A stretch of 64,000 nucleotides of DNA from Aldrovandia affinis (taxonomy: Eukaryota > Chordata > Actinopteri > Notacanthiformes > Halosauridae), in contig JAINUG010000088.1 in assembly GCA_029706075.1 (NCBI GenBank), forward strand, positions 682,001 to 746,000. The letters are read 5' to 3'. Numbering within the stretch: position 1 is the stretch's first letter; each line of letters begins with the position of its first letter. A model generated the notes under the pieces. The model saw only the letters and a program-made list of their open reading frames with translations. It was not told the DNA's origin and ran no database searches. This document shows positions 44,825 to 54,527 of this stretch, piece by piece. The translations under genes were made by a program, and so were the position numbers.

Positions 44825-47228
44825 CTGCAGACACTCTCTTCCACTGACGGGGACCAGACATGCGCCGCTGCGCAATAGAGAGAAAGGTTGGGGCCTTATT
44901 CAAAACCCATTATAGTGGTATTTAACTGTTCCCGTCAGTGAAGGTGAGTAACGCAACAGAGAGTCTCATGTTCCGCAATTACAGGGACACAGGAGAGAGT
45001 TTGTTTAAGCAGTATACTAAATGTTTGAGGAGGTTAACCAATAACAGAGCAACTTCGACGAAAGTTTAGCTATGGTTATAGTCGGAAAAGGCGGATCAGT
45101 TATTGGATTAGGTATTGAAAATGCTTAGCTGATAAAGTTATTGATCAGGACTTGGTAAGCGTTGATGTGAGGGAACAGTACAGTTAAAGGAACAAGCTAT
45201 GGTTATAGTAGGACCGGTGGATCAGTCTGGGGATTAGGTATACGAATGATGTGTGTACCCAGGATTGTTGTTCGTTCGCATATGCTAAGTTAGTCAAATG
45301 GGCCTATAGATATGAAACACAGGACGCTGTGAGGTGGACACGTGGTGAGAGCGCTTGTCGAGCGGTTAGATAATAAAAAAATAAACAAACCAAAGTGATT
45401 TGTTTAGAGCAAAGTGGTTCTCCACTCACCCCGAAAGTAATTCAAGTTATTTGGCCGTGTTGCAATTTTTTTAAACTCAGGAAATACAGGAAATATTGCA
45501 GGCTAGATATTTGCAGTCTCTGGAATGACTATCTCTATAACAATAGGACGGGAGGAGTGAGAAGCCGTTTGCAAGATACAGAGGTGGACACGTGGTGTTG
45601 AGCACATGTCCAGCTGTTAGAGGGACTCACCCGTAGTAAAGTAATTCCAGACAAAGGACGTGCAGGCCGGTTGCAAATGTTTACTCAAACATTCTACGTG
45701 GGCCAGGTGCAGTTCTTGGAATAAGTTTGTAGAACAATGGGACGGGAGTGAGAATCCGTTCGCAGAAGGTTGCGTATCGGAGTGGCGGAATCAGGATTCG
45801 TAGCTGAGTCACGGTTCTTATAGCTATTGTATACTATAGAGTAATAATAATAGCTATAATAATTATAATAAATATTTTATTATAATAAAATATATGTATG
45901 TATACGCACTATGATCCGCAACATGCTATCAATTAAAGAGTGGGAATAAATATACATACAAGGATCCTGATCTCCGATTCCCGGATAATGGATCTCTTGA
46001 TTTGGCTAAAATAGTATATTTGGGGAGTGCGTTAGGAAAACGGGACAGATGTACTAGCATTCTTTTGTTGGTATGACTAAGCCTTAAGGCGCTTGAATGA
46101 ATCGCGCATGCGCCGTAATAAAGATACAGAGGAGAAAAATTGTAATCTGCATATTATAAGGTATAGGCCTAAAGTAATAATAAATAATAACTAGAAAATA
46201 GAAATAGGAGAAAATAGTCAATTCCCAGGATAGATTTAACACATGCTGTGGGGTGAACACGTGGCGTTCAATTAGATAGAATATGTTATTTTTGCTTGCA
46301 TTTCAAAGGCAAATGGGGTTAAATGTAGGACCTTTTTATAATCTACTGAAGTGAGCAACTGTATTTTATTCAAACCAAGGATTTGTGTAAAATATCAGAT
46401 TAGTAGCGTATTGGCGATTGGGAAGATTTCCATTATATGGCTTTTGGCGGAGCTTCAAAGGGAACTCCGACAAAAGGGATTCCCTTCCCCCAGATCAGCC
46501 AGGGCAATCAGTTTATGACTCGCCAATAAGACTGGTTTTGCGACATACCACCCCCCAGACACCCCTGTCTTCCTGTAAGCAGAGCCGTAAGACCCCCCCT
46601 GGAGGCTCTATTGTCTCCCAAAAACAGAACACGTTGGGGGAGGGGGCCGCTACGGAAGAAAAGGGGGGGAATGGAAAGTGGGCACAATCCAGTTTTGGGT
46701 GGGGACATTAAGATTTTGCACGCTAAAGGTACCTCTATAGCAAAGGTTATCGGGCTGACGGTGAGTTAAATGGGAAGCTAGTCTGAGCTGTATTTTTTGT
46801 ATCAATACATTTATATGTGGCTCAGGTCGCAATAAATCAGTAGCACAATTATCTCCATTTGGTGTTACAAATGGGGTTGGAATAACTTTTGTGGAAATGC
46901 CGTGTCATTGCCACTTTTAGAAGTATTTGAATGGAAAGAGGAACCGAGCGAAGAAGGGTCACGGACAGCTCAGGTAAATGTCGGCCTGGAGCGGTCCGGA
47001 AAACCGCGCATGCGTGTTGTGAACCTGAATAGGGGAAGGGTCCTATTCAAAGTTTGTGCTACTGATCAGTAAAGATATAGACAATATTGATCATTCTCGC
47101 TAACCTGTAGCCAGTTAACCTAATATTCGCTGAGGTAAAACATATTTCCGTAGGTAGATTTAACTGTGTGCTCCGAGTGAACTCTCATAGTACCATCCAT
47201 CGTGATTTAAGATGCGTACAATGGATGA
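44825..47228 (+). other. Non-coding leader/interior of the ERV/LARD element, with internal repeats
   Basis: No frame here shows a retroviral domain. Repeated words: GCTATGGTTATAGT at 45069 and 45196; GAGGTGGACACGTGGTG at 45331 and 45581, with a diverged third copy at 46250; GACGGGAG...GTGAGAA-CCGTT near 45547 and 45741. Spacing differs (127, 250, about 195 bases), so this is a set of overlapping old duplications. 45826-45900 is AT-rich (TAATAATA). Confidence 0.6.
44940..44950 (+). promoter_or_regulatory. Possible splice donor in the leader
   Basis: TGAAG|GTGAGTA is an almost perfect 5' splice site about 120 bases after the primer site, where retroviral leaders often carry the donor for spliced RNA. 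Use is not shown. Confidence 0.45.
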
Positions 47229-47589
47229 TTCAGATTCAGATTCAGATTCAGATTCCTTTATTTGTTACATCTGTGATACTAGGTACACCAGAGTAAAAAT
47301 CTTGGGCCTGGCCCCTCAACTTCGCAGCATCAGAAATACACACAGAAAAACCACACATTGTAAACAAAATAGTAATACCCGTAATAGTAATAGTGCAAAT
47401 GAGCATACATGAATAAATATATAAAATATAGGTAACAATGTAATATGGTACAGTACAAAATAGCAGGATAGCAGACTCAGTGGTAGTGCAGCAGATGTGT
47501 GTGCGCGCGCGTGCGTGTGCTGGGTCTGTGCAGGTGTGTCTGTGCTCAGTCCACCTGGTAGTGCAAAACTGGCAGTTGGGCTAGCTAGG

Positions 47590-48944
47590 CTAGTGGCCAG
47601 AGTTCAGTAGCCTGATAGCTTGGTGGAAGAAGCTGTCTCTGAGCCTACTGGTCCTGGCCTGGAAACTGCGGTACCGTTTGCCTGACGGTAGCAGCTGGAA
47701 CATGCTGTGGTTGGGGTGGCTGGGGTCTTTGATGATCCTGTGGGCTCTGCTGGCACACCGGCTGTTGTACAGTTCCTGGATGGAGGGGAGGGGCGTGCCT
47801 CCGCTGATGTGTTGAGCGGACCGCACCACCCTCTGCAGTGCCTTGCGGTTGAGGCCTGAGCAGTTTCCGTACCACGCGGTGATGTTGCCGGTCAGGATAC
47901 TTTCAGTAGTGCCTCTGTAGAAAGCCTGCAGGATCTTGGGCCCCATCCCGAACTTCTTCAGCCGCCTGAGGTAGAAGAGGCGTTGTTGTGCCTTCTTGAC
48001 TACGTGGCCAGTGTGGGCGGACCAGGACAGGTCCTCAGTGATGTGGACACCGAGGAACCTGAAGTCACTGACCCGCTCTACAGTGGACCCGCCGATGGTG
48101 AGGGGCTCCTGCCTCTCTCTCTCCTTCCTGTAGTCCACGATGAGCTCCTTGGTCTTGTCAACGTTGAGAGAGAGGTTGTTCTCCTGACACCATTGTGCCA
48201 GGTTGCTGACCTCTCTCCTGTAGGCCGTCTCATCGTTGTCCGTGATCAGGCCTATCACCGTCGTGTCATCGGCGAACTTGATCACCCTGGTGGAGCTGTG
48301 CGTGGCCACACAGTCGTGGGTGTACAGGGAGTAGAGGAGAGGGCTCAGGACGCAACCCTGGGGGGCCCCGGTGTTGAGGGTCAGAGGGGTGGAGGTGATG
48401 GGGCCCATCCTCACCACCTGGTGCCGGTCCGACAGGAAGTTCAGGATCCAGCCGCAGAGACTGGGGTTCAGCCTCAGGTCCCAGAGCTTGGTGTTGAGCC
48501 TGGAGGGTATTATGGTGTTGAACGCTGAGCTGTAGTCCATGAACAGCATTCTCACATAGGTGTTCCTCTTCTCCAGGTGGGTGAGGACGGTGAGGAGTGT
48601 GGTGGAGATGGCGTCGTCCGTGGATCTGTTCTGTCTGTATGCAAATTGGTAGGGGTCCAGGGTGGGCGGTAACAGGCTACAGATGTGCTTTTGACTGGCC
48701 TCTCGAAGCATTTGCTCACGATGGGTGTGAGTGCAACAGGGCGCCAGTCATTTAAGCCTGTTACCTTGGTCTTCTTTGGCACCGGGACAATGGTGGCTGA
48801 CTTGAAGCAGGCGGGGACTATCCCAGTGGAGAGGGATAGGTTGAATATGTCTGTGAATGGGCCAGCCAGCTGCGACGCACACACCTTGATCACTCGACCC
48901 GGGATCTCGTCAGGTCCGGCCGCTTTGCAGGGGTTGACGCTCAT
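47590..48944 (-). pseudogene. Rex1-type reverse transcriptase, duplicated copy 1
   Basis: The frame 48711-47590 (373 residues) holds [51 protein letters not shown], the active site [11 protein letters not shown] (48265-48276), the thumb and the C-terminal block. The N-terminal block (48944-48552: [20 protein letters not shown]) is in another frame because this copy lacks one T in a run near 48689. Otherwise it is uninterrupted. Confidence 0.9.
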
Positions 48945-49235
48945 AAATTCCTTCCGTACCTCAACTTCGCAGCATCAGAAATACACACAGAAAAACCACA
49001 CATTGTAAAACAAAATAGTAATACCCGTAATAGTAATAGTGCAAATGAGCATACATGAATAAATATATAAAATATAGGTAACAATGTAATATGGTACAGT
49101 ACAAAATAGCAGGATAGCAGACTCAGTGGTAGTGCAGCAGATGTGTGTGCGCGCGCGTGCGTGTGCTGGGTCTGTGCAGGTGTGTCTGTGCTCAGTCCAC
49201 CTGGTAGTGCAAAACTGGCAGTTGGGCTAGCTAGG

Positions 49236-50679
49236 CTAGTGGCCAGAGTTCAGTAGCCTGATAGCTTGGTGGAAGAAGCTGTCTCTGAGCCTACTGGTCC
49301 TGGCCTGGAAACTGCGGTACCGTTTGCCTGACGGTAGCAGCTGGAACATGCTGTGGTTGGGGTGGCTGGGGTCTTTGATGATCCTGTGGGCTCTGCTGGC
49401 ACACCGGCTGTTGTACAGTTCCTGGATGGAGGGGAGGGGCGTGCCTCCGCTGATGTGTTGAGCGGACCGCACCACCCTCTGCAGTGCCTTGCGGTTGAGG
49501 CCTGAGCAGTTTCCGTACCACGCGGTGATGTTGCCGGTCAGGATACTTTCAGTAGTGCCTCTGTAGAAAGCCTGCAGGATCTTGGGCCCCATCCCGAACT
49601 TCTTCAGCCGCCTGAGGTAGAAGAGGCGTTGTTGTGCCTTCTTGACTACGTGGCCAGTGTGGGCGGACCAGGACAGGTCCTCAGTGATGTGGACACCGAG
49701 GAACCTGAAGTCACTGACCCGCTCTACAGTGGACCCGCCGATGGTGAGGGGCTCCTGCCTCTCTCTCTCCTTCCTGTAGTCCACGATGAGCTCCTTGGTC
49801 TTGTCAACGTTGAGAGAGAGGTTGTTCTCCTGACACCATTGTGCCAGGTTGCTGACCTCTCTCCTGTAGGCCGTCTCATCGTTGTCCGTGATCAGGCCTA
49901 TCACCGTCGTGTCATCGGCGAACTTGATCACCCTGGTGGAGCTGTGCGTGGCCACACAGTCGTGGGTGTACAGGGAGTAGAGGAGAGGGCTCAGGACGCA
50001 CCCTGGGGGCCCCGGTGTTGAGGGTCAGAGGGGTGGAGGTGATGGGGCCCATCCTCACCACCTGGTGCCGGTCCGACAGGAAGTTCAGGATCCAGCCGCA
50101 GAGACTGGGGTTCAGCCTCAGGTCCCAGAGCTTGGTGTTGAGCCTGGAGGGTATTATGGTGTTGAACGCTGAGCTGTAGTCCATGAACAGCATTCTCACA
50201 TAGGTGTTCCTCTTCTCCAGGTGGGTGAGGACGGTGAGGAGTGTGGTGGAGATGGCGTCGTCCGTGGATCTGTTCTGTCTGTATGCAAATTGGTAGGGGT
50301 CCAGGGTGGGCGGTAACAGGCTACAGATGTGCTTTTTGACTGGCCTCTCGAAGCATTTGCTCACGATGGGTGTGAGTGCAACAGGGCGCCAGTCATTTAA
50401 GCCTGTTACCTTGGTCTTCTTTGGCACCGGGACAATGGTGGCTGACTTGAAGCAGGCGGGGACTATCCCAGTGGAGAGGGATAGGTTGAATATGTCTGTG
50501 AATGGGCCAGCCAGCTGCGACGCACACACCTTGATCACTCGACCCGGGATCTCGTCAGGTCCGGCCGCTTTGCAGGGGTTGACGCTCATAAATTCCTTCC
50601 GTACCTCGTCCTCAGTGAGGACGAGGGCGGAGCTCGTGTCTGCGGAGGTTGGTGCTCTCATCGGCGTACTGTCATTCAC
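49236..50679 (-). pseudogene. Rex1-type reverse transcriptase, duplicated copy 2
   Basis: The same protein as copy 1. Here the N-terminal and fingers regions are in one frame (50679-49912), but a deletion of two bases in the GGGG run near 50000-50010 shifts frame before the active site (49955-49236; FADD codons 49911-49922). Thus each duplicate is broken at a different place. Confidence 0.9.
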
Positions 50680-51340
50680 CTCGAAGCGGCCGAAGAAGTT
50701 GTTCAGCTGTGTTGGGTTTCTTTTTAAAGTCTGTGATGGTGTGCAGGCCCTGCCACAGGCTGCGTGGGTCGTTGTTGCTAAGCTGGCCCTCCAACTTCAC
50801 CCTGTAGTCGCGCTTGGCGTCTCTGATCATCCTCCGGAGCTCGTAGCGGGCTGTTTTCACTACTGCCTGGTCTCCAGAGGCGAATGCAGTGTCCCTCTCT
50901 CTCAGAGCGGCTCGCACGGCACTGTTGAGCCAGGGTTTGTTGTTTGGGAACGTGCAGACAGTTTTTGTCAGGACGTCGAGTTCGAGGCAGTTCAGAACGT
51001 ACCCAGACACGGCTGACGTGTATTCGTTTACATCATTGTTTGACGCTTCACGAAACATCTGCCAGTCCAGGCCGCTCGTTCTGTCCTGTAGGGCGGCGTC
51101 CGACTCGTCCGACCAGCAGTGTACTGTCCTTGTGGTGGGGGGTGACCATTTCAGATTCTGCCTATAGGCAGGCAGGAGCAAGACGGAAGAGTGGTCAGAT
51201 TTGCCAAATGGGGCGCGCAGGAGTGGTTTGTAGGCATCCCGGAAGGGGGAATAGCAGTGGTCTAAAATGTTATTTCCCCGAGTGTTCATGTTGATGTGTT
51301 GGTAGTATTTAGGTAATACGGAAGTGCGGTTTTGACGCAC
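50672..51340 (-). pseudogene. Rex1-type LINE endonuclease end and linker
   Basis: A 222-residue frame: VLPKYYQHI, RGNNILDHCYSPF, the catalytic-H block KSDHSSVLL, then the endonuclease-polymerase linker with WSDESDAALQ and KRDYRVKLEGQL. The N-terminal part of the endonuclease is missing. Confidence 0.85.
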
Positions 51341-51443
51341 ACACTATGGTAAAGCAGAACTCGAGTATCAGCTTCAATCTACAAAGCATGCTGTGTTTAA
51401 TAATGGTTAAGTTAAGCTAGCAGTAATATTTTGAAGCATCATT

Positions 51444-52128
51444 TGTAGTGTGGGTCGAGGATGGAAGAGCCACTCGCAGATGTCACGAATATCTAAAAGC
51501 TAACTACAAGTAGTCAGCCACTAAGTCTGCGAACAGATAAGGGAGCAGAGGGAAAAATGGATGGACAAAGAAAAAGAAACTCCGGGCATAAAGTCCACGG
51601 AAAATAATAACAACCCAAAGGTTGTGGACTCTTCAACGAAGAGGTAAGAAACTAAAATGATTTTCGAGACTTTAGCTCTGGGAGTTTTTTAACCCAAAAA
51701 CAAAAGAATGAATCTCGAAAAGGAAATGCCACCGGAGTGACGAGCAATAACCAAAGCTAGAAAGGAAATAATCCTCCTAGAACGGCAACCACAGAGTGGC
51801 AATGCTAAACCTTTTAAAAGAGATCCTAAATAGTACCTTCTCTCTTTAACTGAGAGACCACCAAGTGGAAAACTAATACCTTAGTTCTAGTACCGGCTAG
51901 AGCGTAACAATGGTTTACACAGAAGCGTTTGTGATATGAAAACGCAGCCTTTAAATAGTAGGCGGAATAAACACTGATAATCCACAGCTGGCCGTGACCG
52001 GGAAAATCCCTGACAAAAGACCATATAAGGGAAATGACAATGACAATGATTCCTCATACAAAACAAAGGGAACCAACCATCACATGGTCAAGCGCCCTCC
52101 AGCGGCTGAACAAGGTAAAACCATGACA
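51444..52128 (-). repeat. Gypsy3-type LTR, second copy (685 bp)
   Basis: Ends are TGTAGTG/CCATGACA. It shares structure with 53895-54527 but is clearly diverged (about 80% by eye), so it belongs to a sister subfamily. It lies left of chromodomain coding, so it is a 3' LTR. GGACCCCCCCCTTAAGG at 52129-52145 is the adjoining polypurine tract. No partner LTR was found. Confidence 0.85.
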
Positions 52129-52139
52129 GGACCCCCCCC

Positions 52140-52637
52140 TTAAGGAGCGGCCCCAGCCGATCCCCCAGAACCATGCCGATGGAAATCGCGAATAAGATCG
52201 GGGTCCAGAATATTCCTGGACGGAACCCAGCAGCGCTCCTCAGGGCCATAGCCCTCCCAGTCTACTAAGTATTGAACGCCCCTGCCCACACGCCTACTAG
52301 AAATAATGCGACGCACCGTGTAAACCGGCCGGCCATCAATAAGTCGAGGTGGAGGCGGTGGTACATCAACCGGAGCCAAAGGGCTAGTAACAACCGGCTT
52401 AATGCGGGAGACGTGAAATGTGGGGTGAACCCTCATGGATCGGGGAAGTTGAAGGCGAACGGTGACAGGATTGATTTTACGGATAATCTTGAAAGGCCCC
52501 ACAAAACGAGGAGCAAGCTTACGTGATTCAAGAGCAAACAGCAAACGAATTCAGCCCCATGTGAGAGGTGTAGCAATCTCCCATGATAGCGGGTAACCTC
52601 ACACTGAGTTGTAAGTGTCTCCCTCAAATAGGTGGAT
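52140..52637 (-). pseudogene. Gypsy3-type integrase C-terminus with chromodomain
   Basis: The frame 52544-52140 (134 residues) reads [31 protein letters not shown] and the chromodomain [15 protein letters not shown]. Upstream integrase coding to 52637 is in a shifted frame (TYLRETLTTQ). The fragment ends at a run of A. Confidence 0.85.
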
Positions 52638-52657
52638 AAAAAAAAAAAAAAAAAAAA
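52638..52657. repeat. Run of 20 A at the edge of the Gypsy3-type fragment
   Basis: The run is pure A on the plus strand and separates the Gypsy3-type fragment from the terminal part of the ERV/LARD interior. On the coding (minus) strand of the Gypsy fragment it is a T run, so it is not that element's own poly(A) tail. Confidence 0.7.
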
Positions 52658-52819
52658 GAGCTCTCCCACAAAAGCTATTGGCTATTTCCAGCTCTATATA
52701 CGAAACCATATCCCCCAGAGATGAGGGTCAAAAGCTCTAGACACCAATGTAAGGAAGTGTCTATACAAATGTAAGGTAAAGTTTGTGCAGATTATAAAAA
52801 ATAGCACAAAAGGGGGGAT
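52658..52819 (+). other. ERV/LARD 3' interior with polypurine tract
   Basis: It ends with AAAAGGGGGGAT directly before the 3' LTR at 52820, a canonical polypurine tract. The rest is non-coding and carries TATAAAAAATAGC. Confidence 0.7.
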
Positions 52820-53295
52820 TGTGGAGGAAGAAATTTGTATCAAGTTGGGATGCTAGACCACATCCACAGAGGTGGACAGTAGACACTAATTAACTCAGTG
52901 TGACGCTGCAGTTCGGAGTGGTCCAAACTGCAGCGCCACAGAAGTCAGAGACAAAAGGCTTTTCGCGCCACAACTTCAAAGGAACAGTTGTTCGTTTGTA
53001 ACGTTTCCCCTCCTTCCCATTGGTTTAAGACCCTTGGAGGGCTGTTCTGACAACCTGTTATATTGTCATGTTAGCCCATAGCTCCATTTACCTGTAAGTT
53101 AACGCCCTGTTACTTCCCCCTTGTGATTGTTCCCTCCCCTTCCGTTGTGTTGGATATAAATATCCATTTGAATTTGAAGGCGGGAGATTCGCTGTCCTGC
53201 GTGACACGGGTCTCCGTGCAGCTGCTCGTAATTAAAGCTTTAATACTGTTTAAAGGAATTCTCTCTGATCCTACTGAGTTTTAATTTCCACGACA
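52820..53295 (+). repeat. ERV/LARD 3' LTR (476 bp)
   Basis: Uninterrupted copy of the LTR; TATA-like palindrome GGATATAAATATCC near 53152-53165. It closely matches the split 5' LTR. Confidence 0.92.
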
Positions 53296-53299
53296 CTTG

Positions 53300-53894
53300 C
53301 ATGGGTTCATCGAGCCCATCCAGAGAGCTCGGCGATGTTTCGGGAGCTACAGTGGGCTGGGGAAACCAGACGCCCTTAGACGTGGAACGATTCCGTTTGT
53401 CATGCCTATCTCTCTCCCGTTCTCGAATGCGATTATCAATCCTTATCGCGGTAGAAACCAAGGCATCAAGCATGAACCAAGAGCCGCCAACGCGTCTTTA
53501 ACTGGCTCCGATAATGCGTTAGTGAATAGCGTACTAAGCGGACCCTCCGACCAGCCTGTCTCACCTGCTAGTGACCTGAATCGGATAGAAAACTCCGCTA
53601 CGCTAAGCGAACCCTGACGAATCCGCGCCAGTCTCATAGCTGCCTCTTTTCCCGAGATTTCATGATCAAACACCACCTCCATCTCCTTCATAAGTTTTGT
53701 GGAATCGTCTAAAATTGCGACCGTATGAGCGGAACAGCCCACTCGAGTGCAGCCCCGGTCAGAAGAGATAGAATAAGAGCAACTGGTGAATTCTCGGACT
53801 GATAAGAAGAGGGTTGAGCCCTATAAACAATCAGGCATTGTGTAGTAAAACCTCGACATTTGCCCGACTCTCCGTCATGTTGACTTCTGTGTAC
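53300..53894 (-). pseudogene. Gypsy3 Gag, N-terminal and capsid part
   Basis: Three frames together: 53924-53709 (ALILSLLTGAALEWAVPL), 53742-53443 (VFDHEISGKEAAMRLARIRQ, FSIRFRSLAGETGWSEG) and 53473-53300 (LVSTAIRIDNRIRERERDRH). This is the retrotransposon Gag domain, matching the Gypsy1 Gag layout. At least two frameshifts. It continues into 43201 across the ERV/LARD insertion. Confidence 0.85.
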
Positions 53895-54527
53895 TGTAAT
53901 GTGGATCGAAGGTGGAAGAGCCACACACAGATTTCACGGGTATCTAAAAGCTGGACGCAAGCGACCAGCCACTAAATCTGAGAACAGACTATGGAGCGGG
54001 GAAACAAAAGAAACCCCGGGACAAACTCCACGGGAATAAACCCAACAGAAACAACCCTAGTAGGGCTGACGGTCCTCAACGAGGTGCGTGAAAACAAATA
54101 GCTATCCTTTAGCTCAGGGGAACAATAGCCCCGACAAACAAAGAGTAAAGATAACTAAATAATACCCTCTCTCTTTAACTGAGAGAACCACAGAGTGGAA
54201 ACCTAACTTTTGGTTAGAAATAAAGCGAAGTACCTTCTCTCTTTAACTGAGAGACCCACAGGGTGGAAGACTAACTCTTGGTTAGAAGTACCGGCTAGAG
54301 CGTAATAATGGTTTACACAGAAGCGTTTTTGTGATGAAAACGCAGCCCTTAAATAATAGGCGGAATGAACACTGATAATCCACAGCTGGCCGTGGCCGGG
54401 AAATACACCGACACAAGACCATATAAGGAAGGAGGTTATAACAATGATTCCTGACACAAAACCAAAGAAAACCAGCCATCACATGGTCAAGCGCCCTCCA
54501 GCGGCCGAGCAAGGTAAAACCGTGACA
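53895..54527 (-). repeat. Gypsy3 5' LTR (633 bp)
   Basis: Ends TGTAATG/CGTGACA; followed by GTATC, the right-hand target duplication. It contains a short internal direct duplication (TCTCTCTTTAACTGAGAGA near 54167 and 54236). Confidence 0.92.

Larger units (their letters stand above)
47229..51345 (-). mobile_element. Rex1/Babar-type LINE with internal tandem duplication
   Basis: Minus-strand LINE with a (GATTCA)n tail at 47229-47252, polymerase coding to the right of it, and the end of the endonuclease at 50672-51340. It is 5'-truncated. A 1645-bp block covering the 3' UTR and polymerase occurs twice in tandem (about 47317-48962 and 48963-50607). It is inserted in the ERV/LARD interior. Confidence 0.88.
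43202..53295 (+). mobile_element. ERV/LARD-like LTR element with a non-coding interior
   Basis: LTRs (5': 43202-44802 including an L2 insert; 3': 52820-53295) begin TGTGGAGG and end CCACGACA. The duplication CTTG flanks it at 43198-43201 and 53296-53299, within Gypsy3 gag. Own internal DNA is 44803-47228, about 51346-51443 and 52658-52819. It holds a primer site, a splice-donor-like site and a polypurine tract, but no recognisable gag, pol or env. It may be a non-autonomous (LARD-like) element, or it may have lost its genes. Confidence 0.8.
31703..54527 (-). mobile_element. Gypsy3: chromovirus-type element, outer limits of a nested stack
   Basis: The outer ends are LTR ends (TGTAATG... on the left, ...CGTGACA on the right) flanked by the perfect 5-base duplication GTATC at 31698-31702 and 54528-54532. 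Only about 2 kb of the 22.8 kb belongs to Gypsy3: a 3' LTR stub, a pol stub, protease/zinc knuckle, gag and the 5' LTR. Gypsy2 (31983-42716) and an ERV/LARD-like element (43202-53295) fill the rest. Confidence 0.88.

Noticed and set aside
47983..48528. 181-residue plus-strand open frame opposite the Rex1-type polymerase (also 49629-50021 and 50306-51016)
   Set aside because: It is antisense to clear reverse transcriptase coding; GC-rich coding DNA keeps the opposite strand open. No domain is visible.
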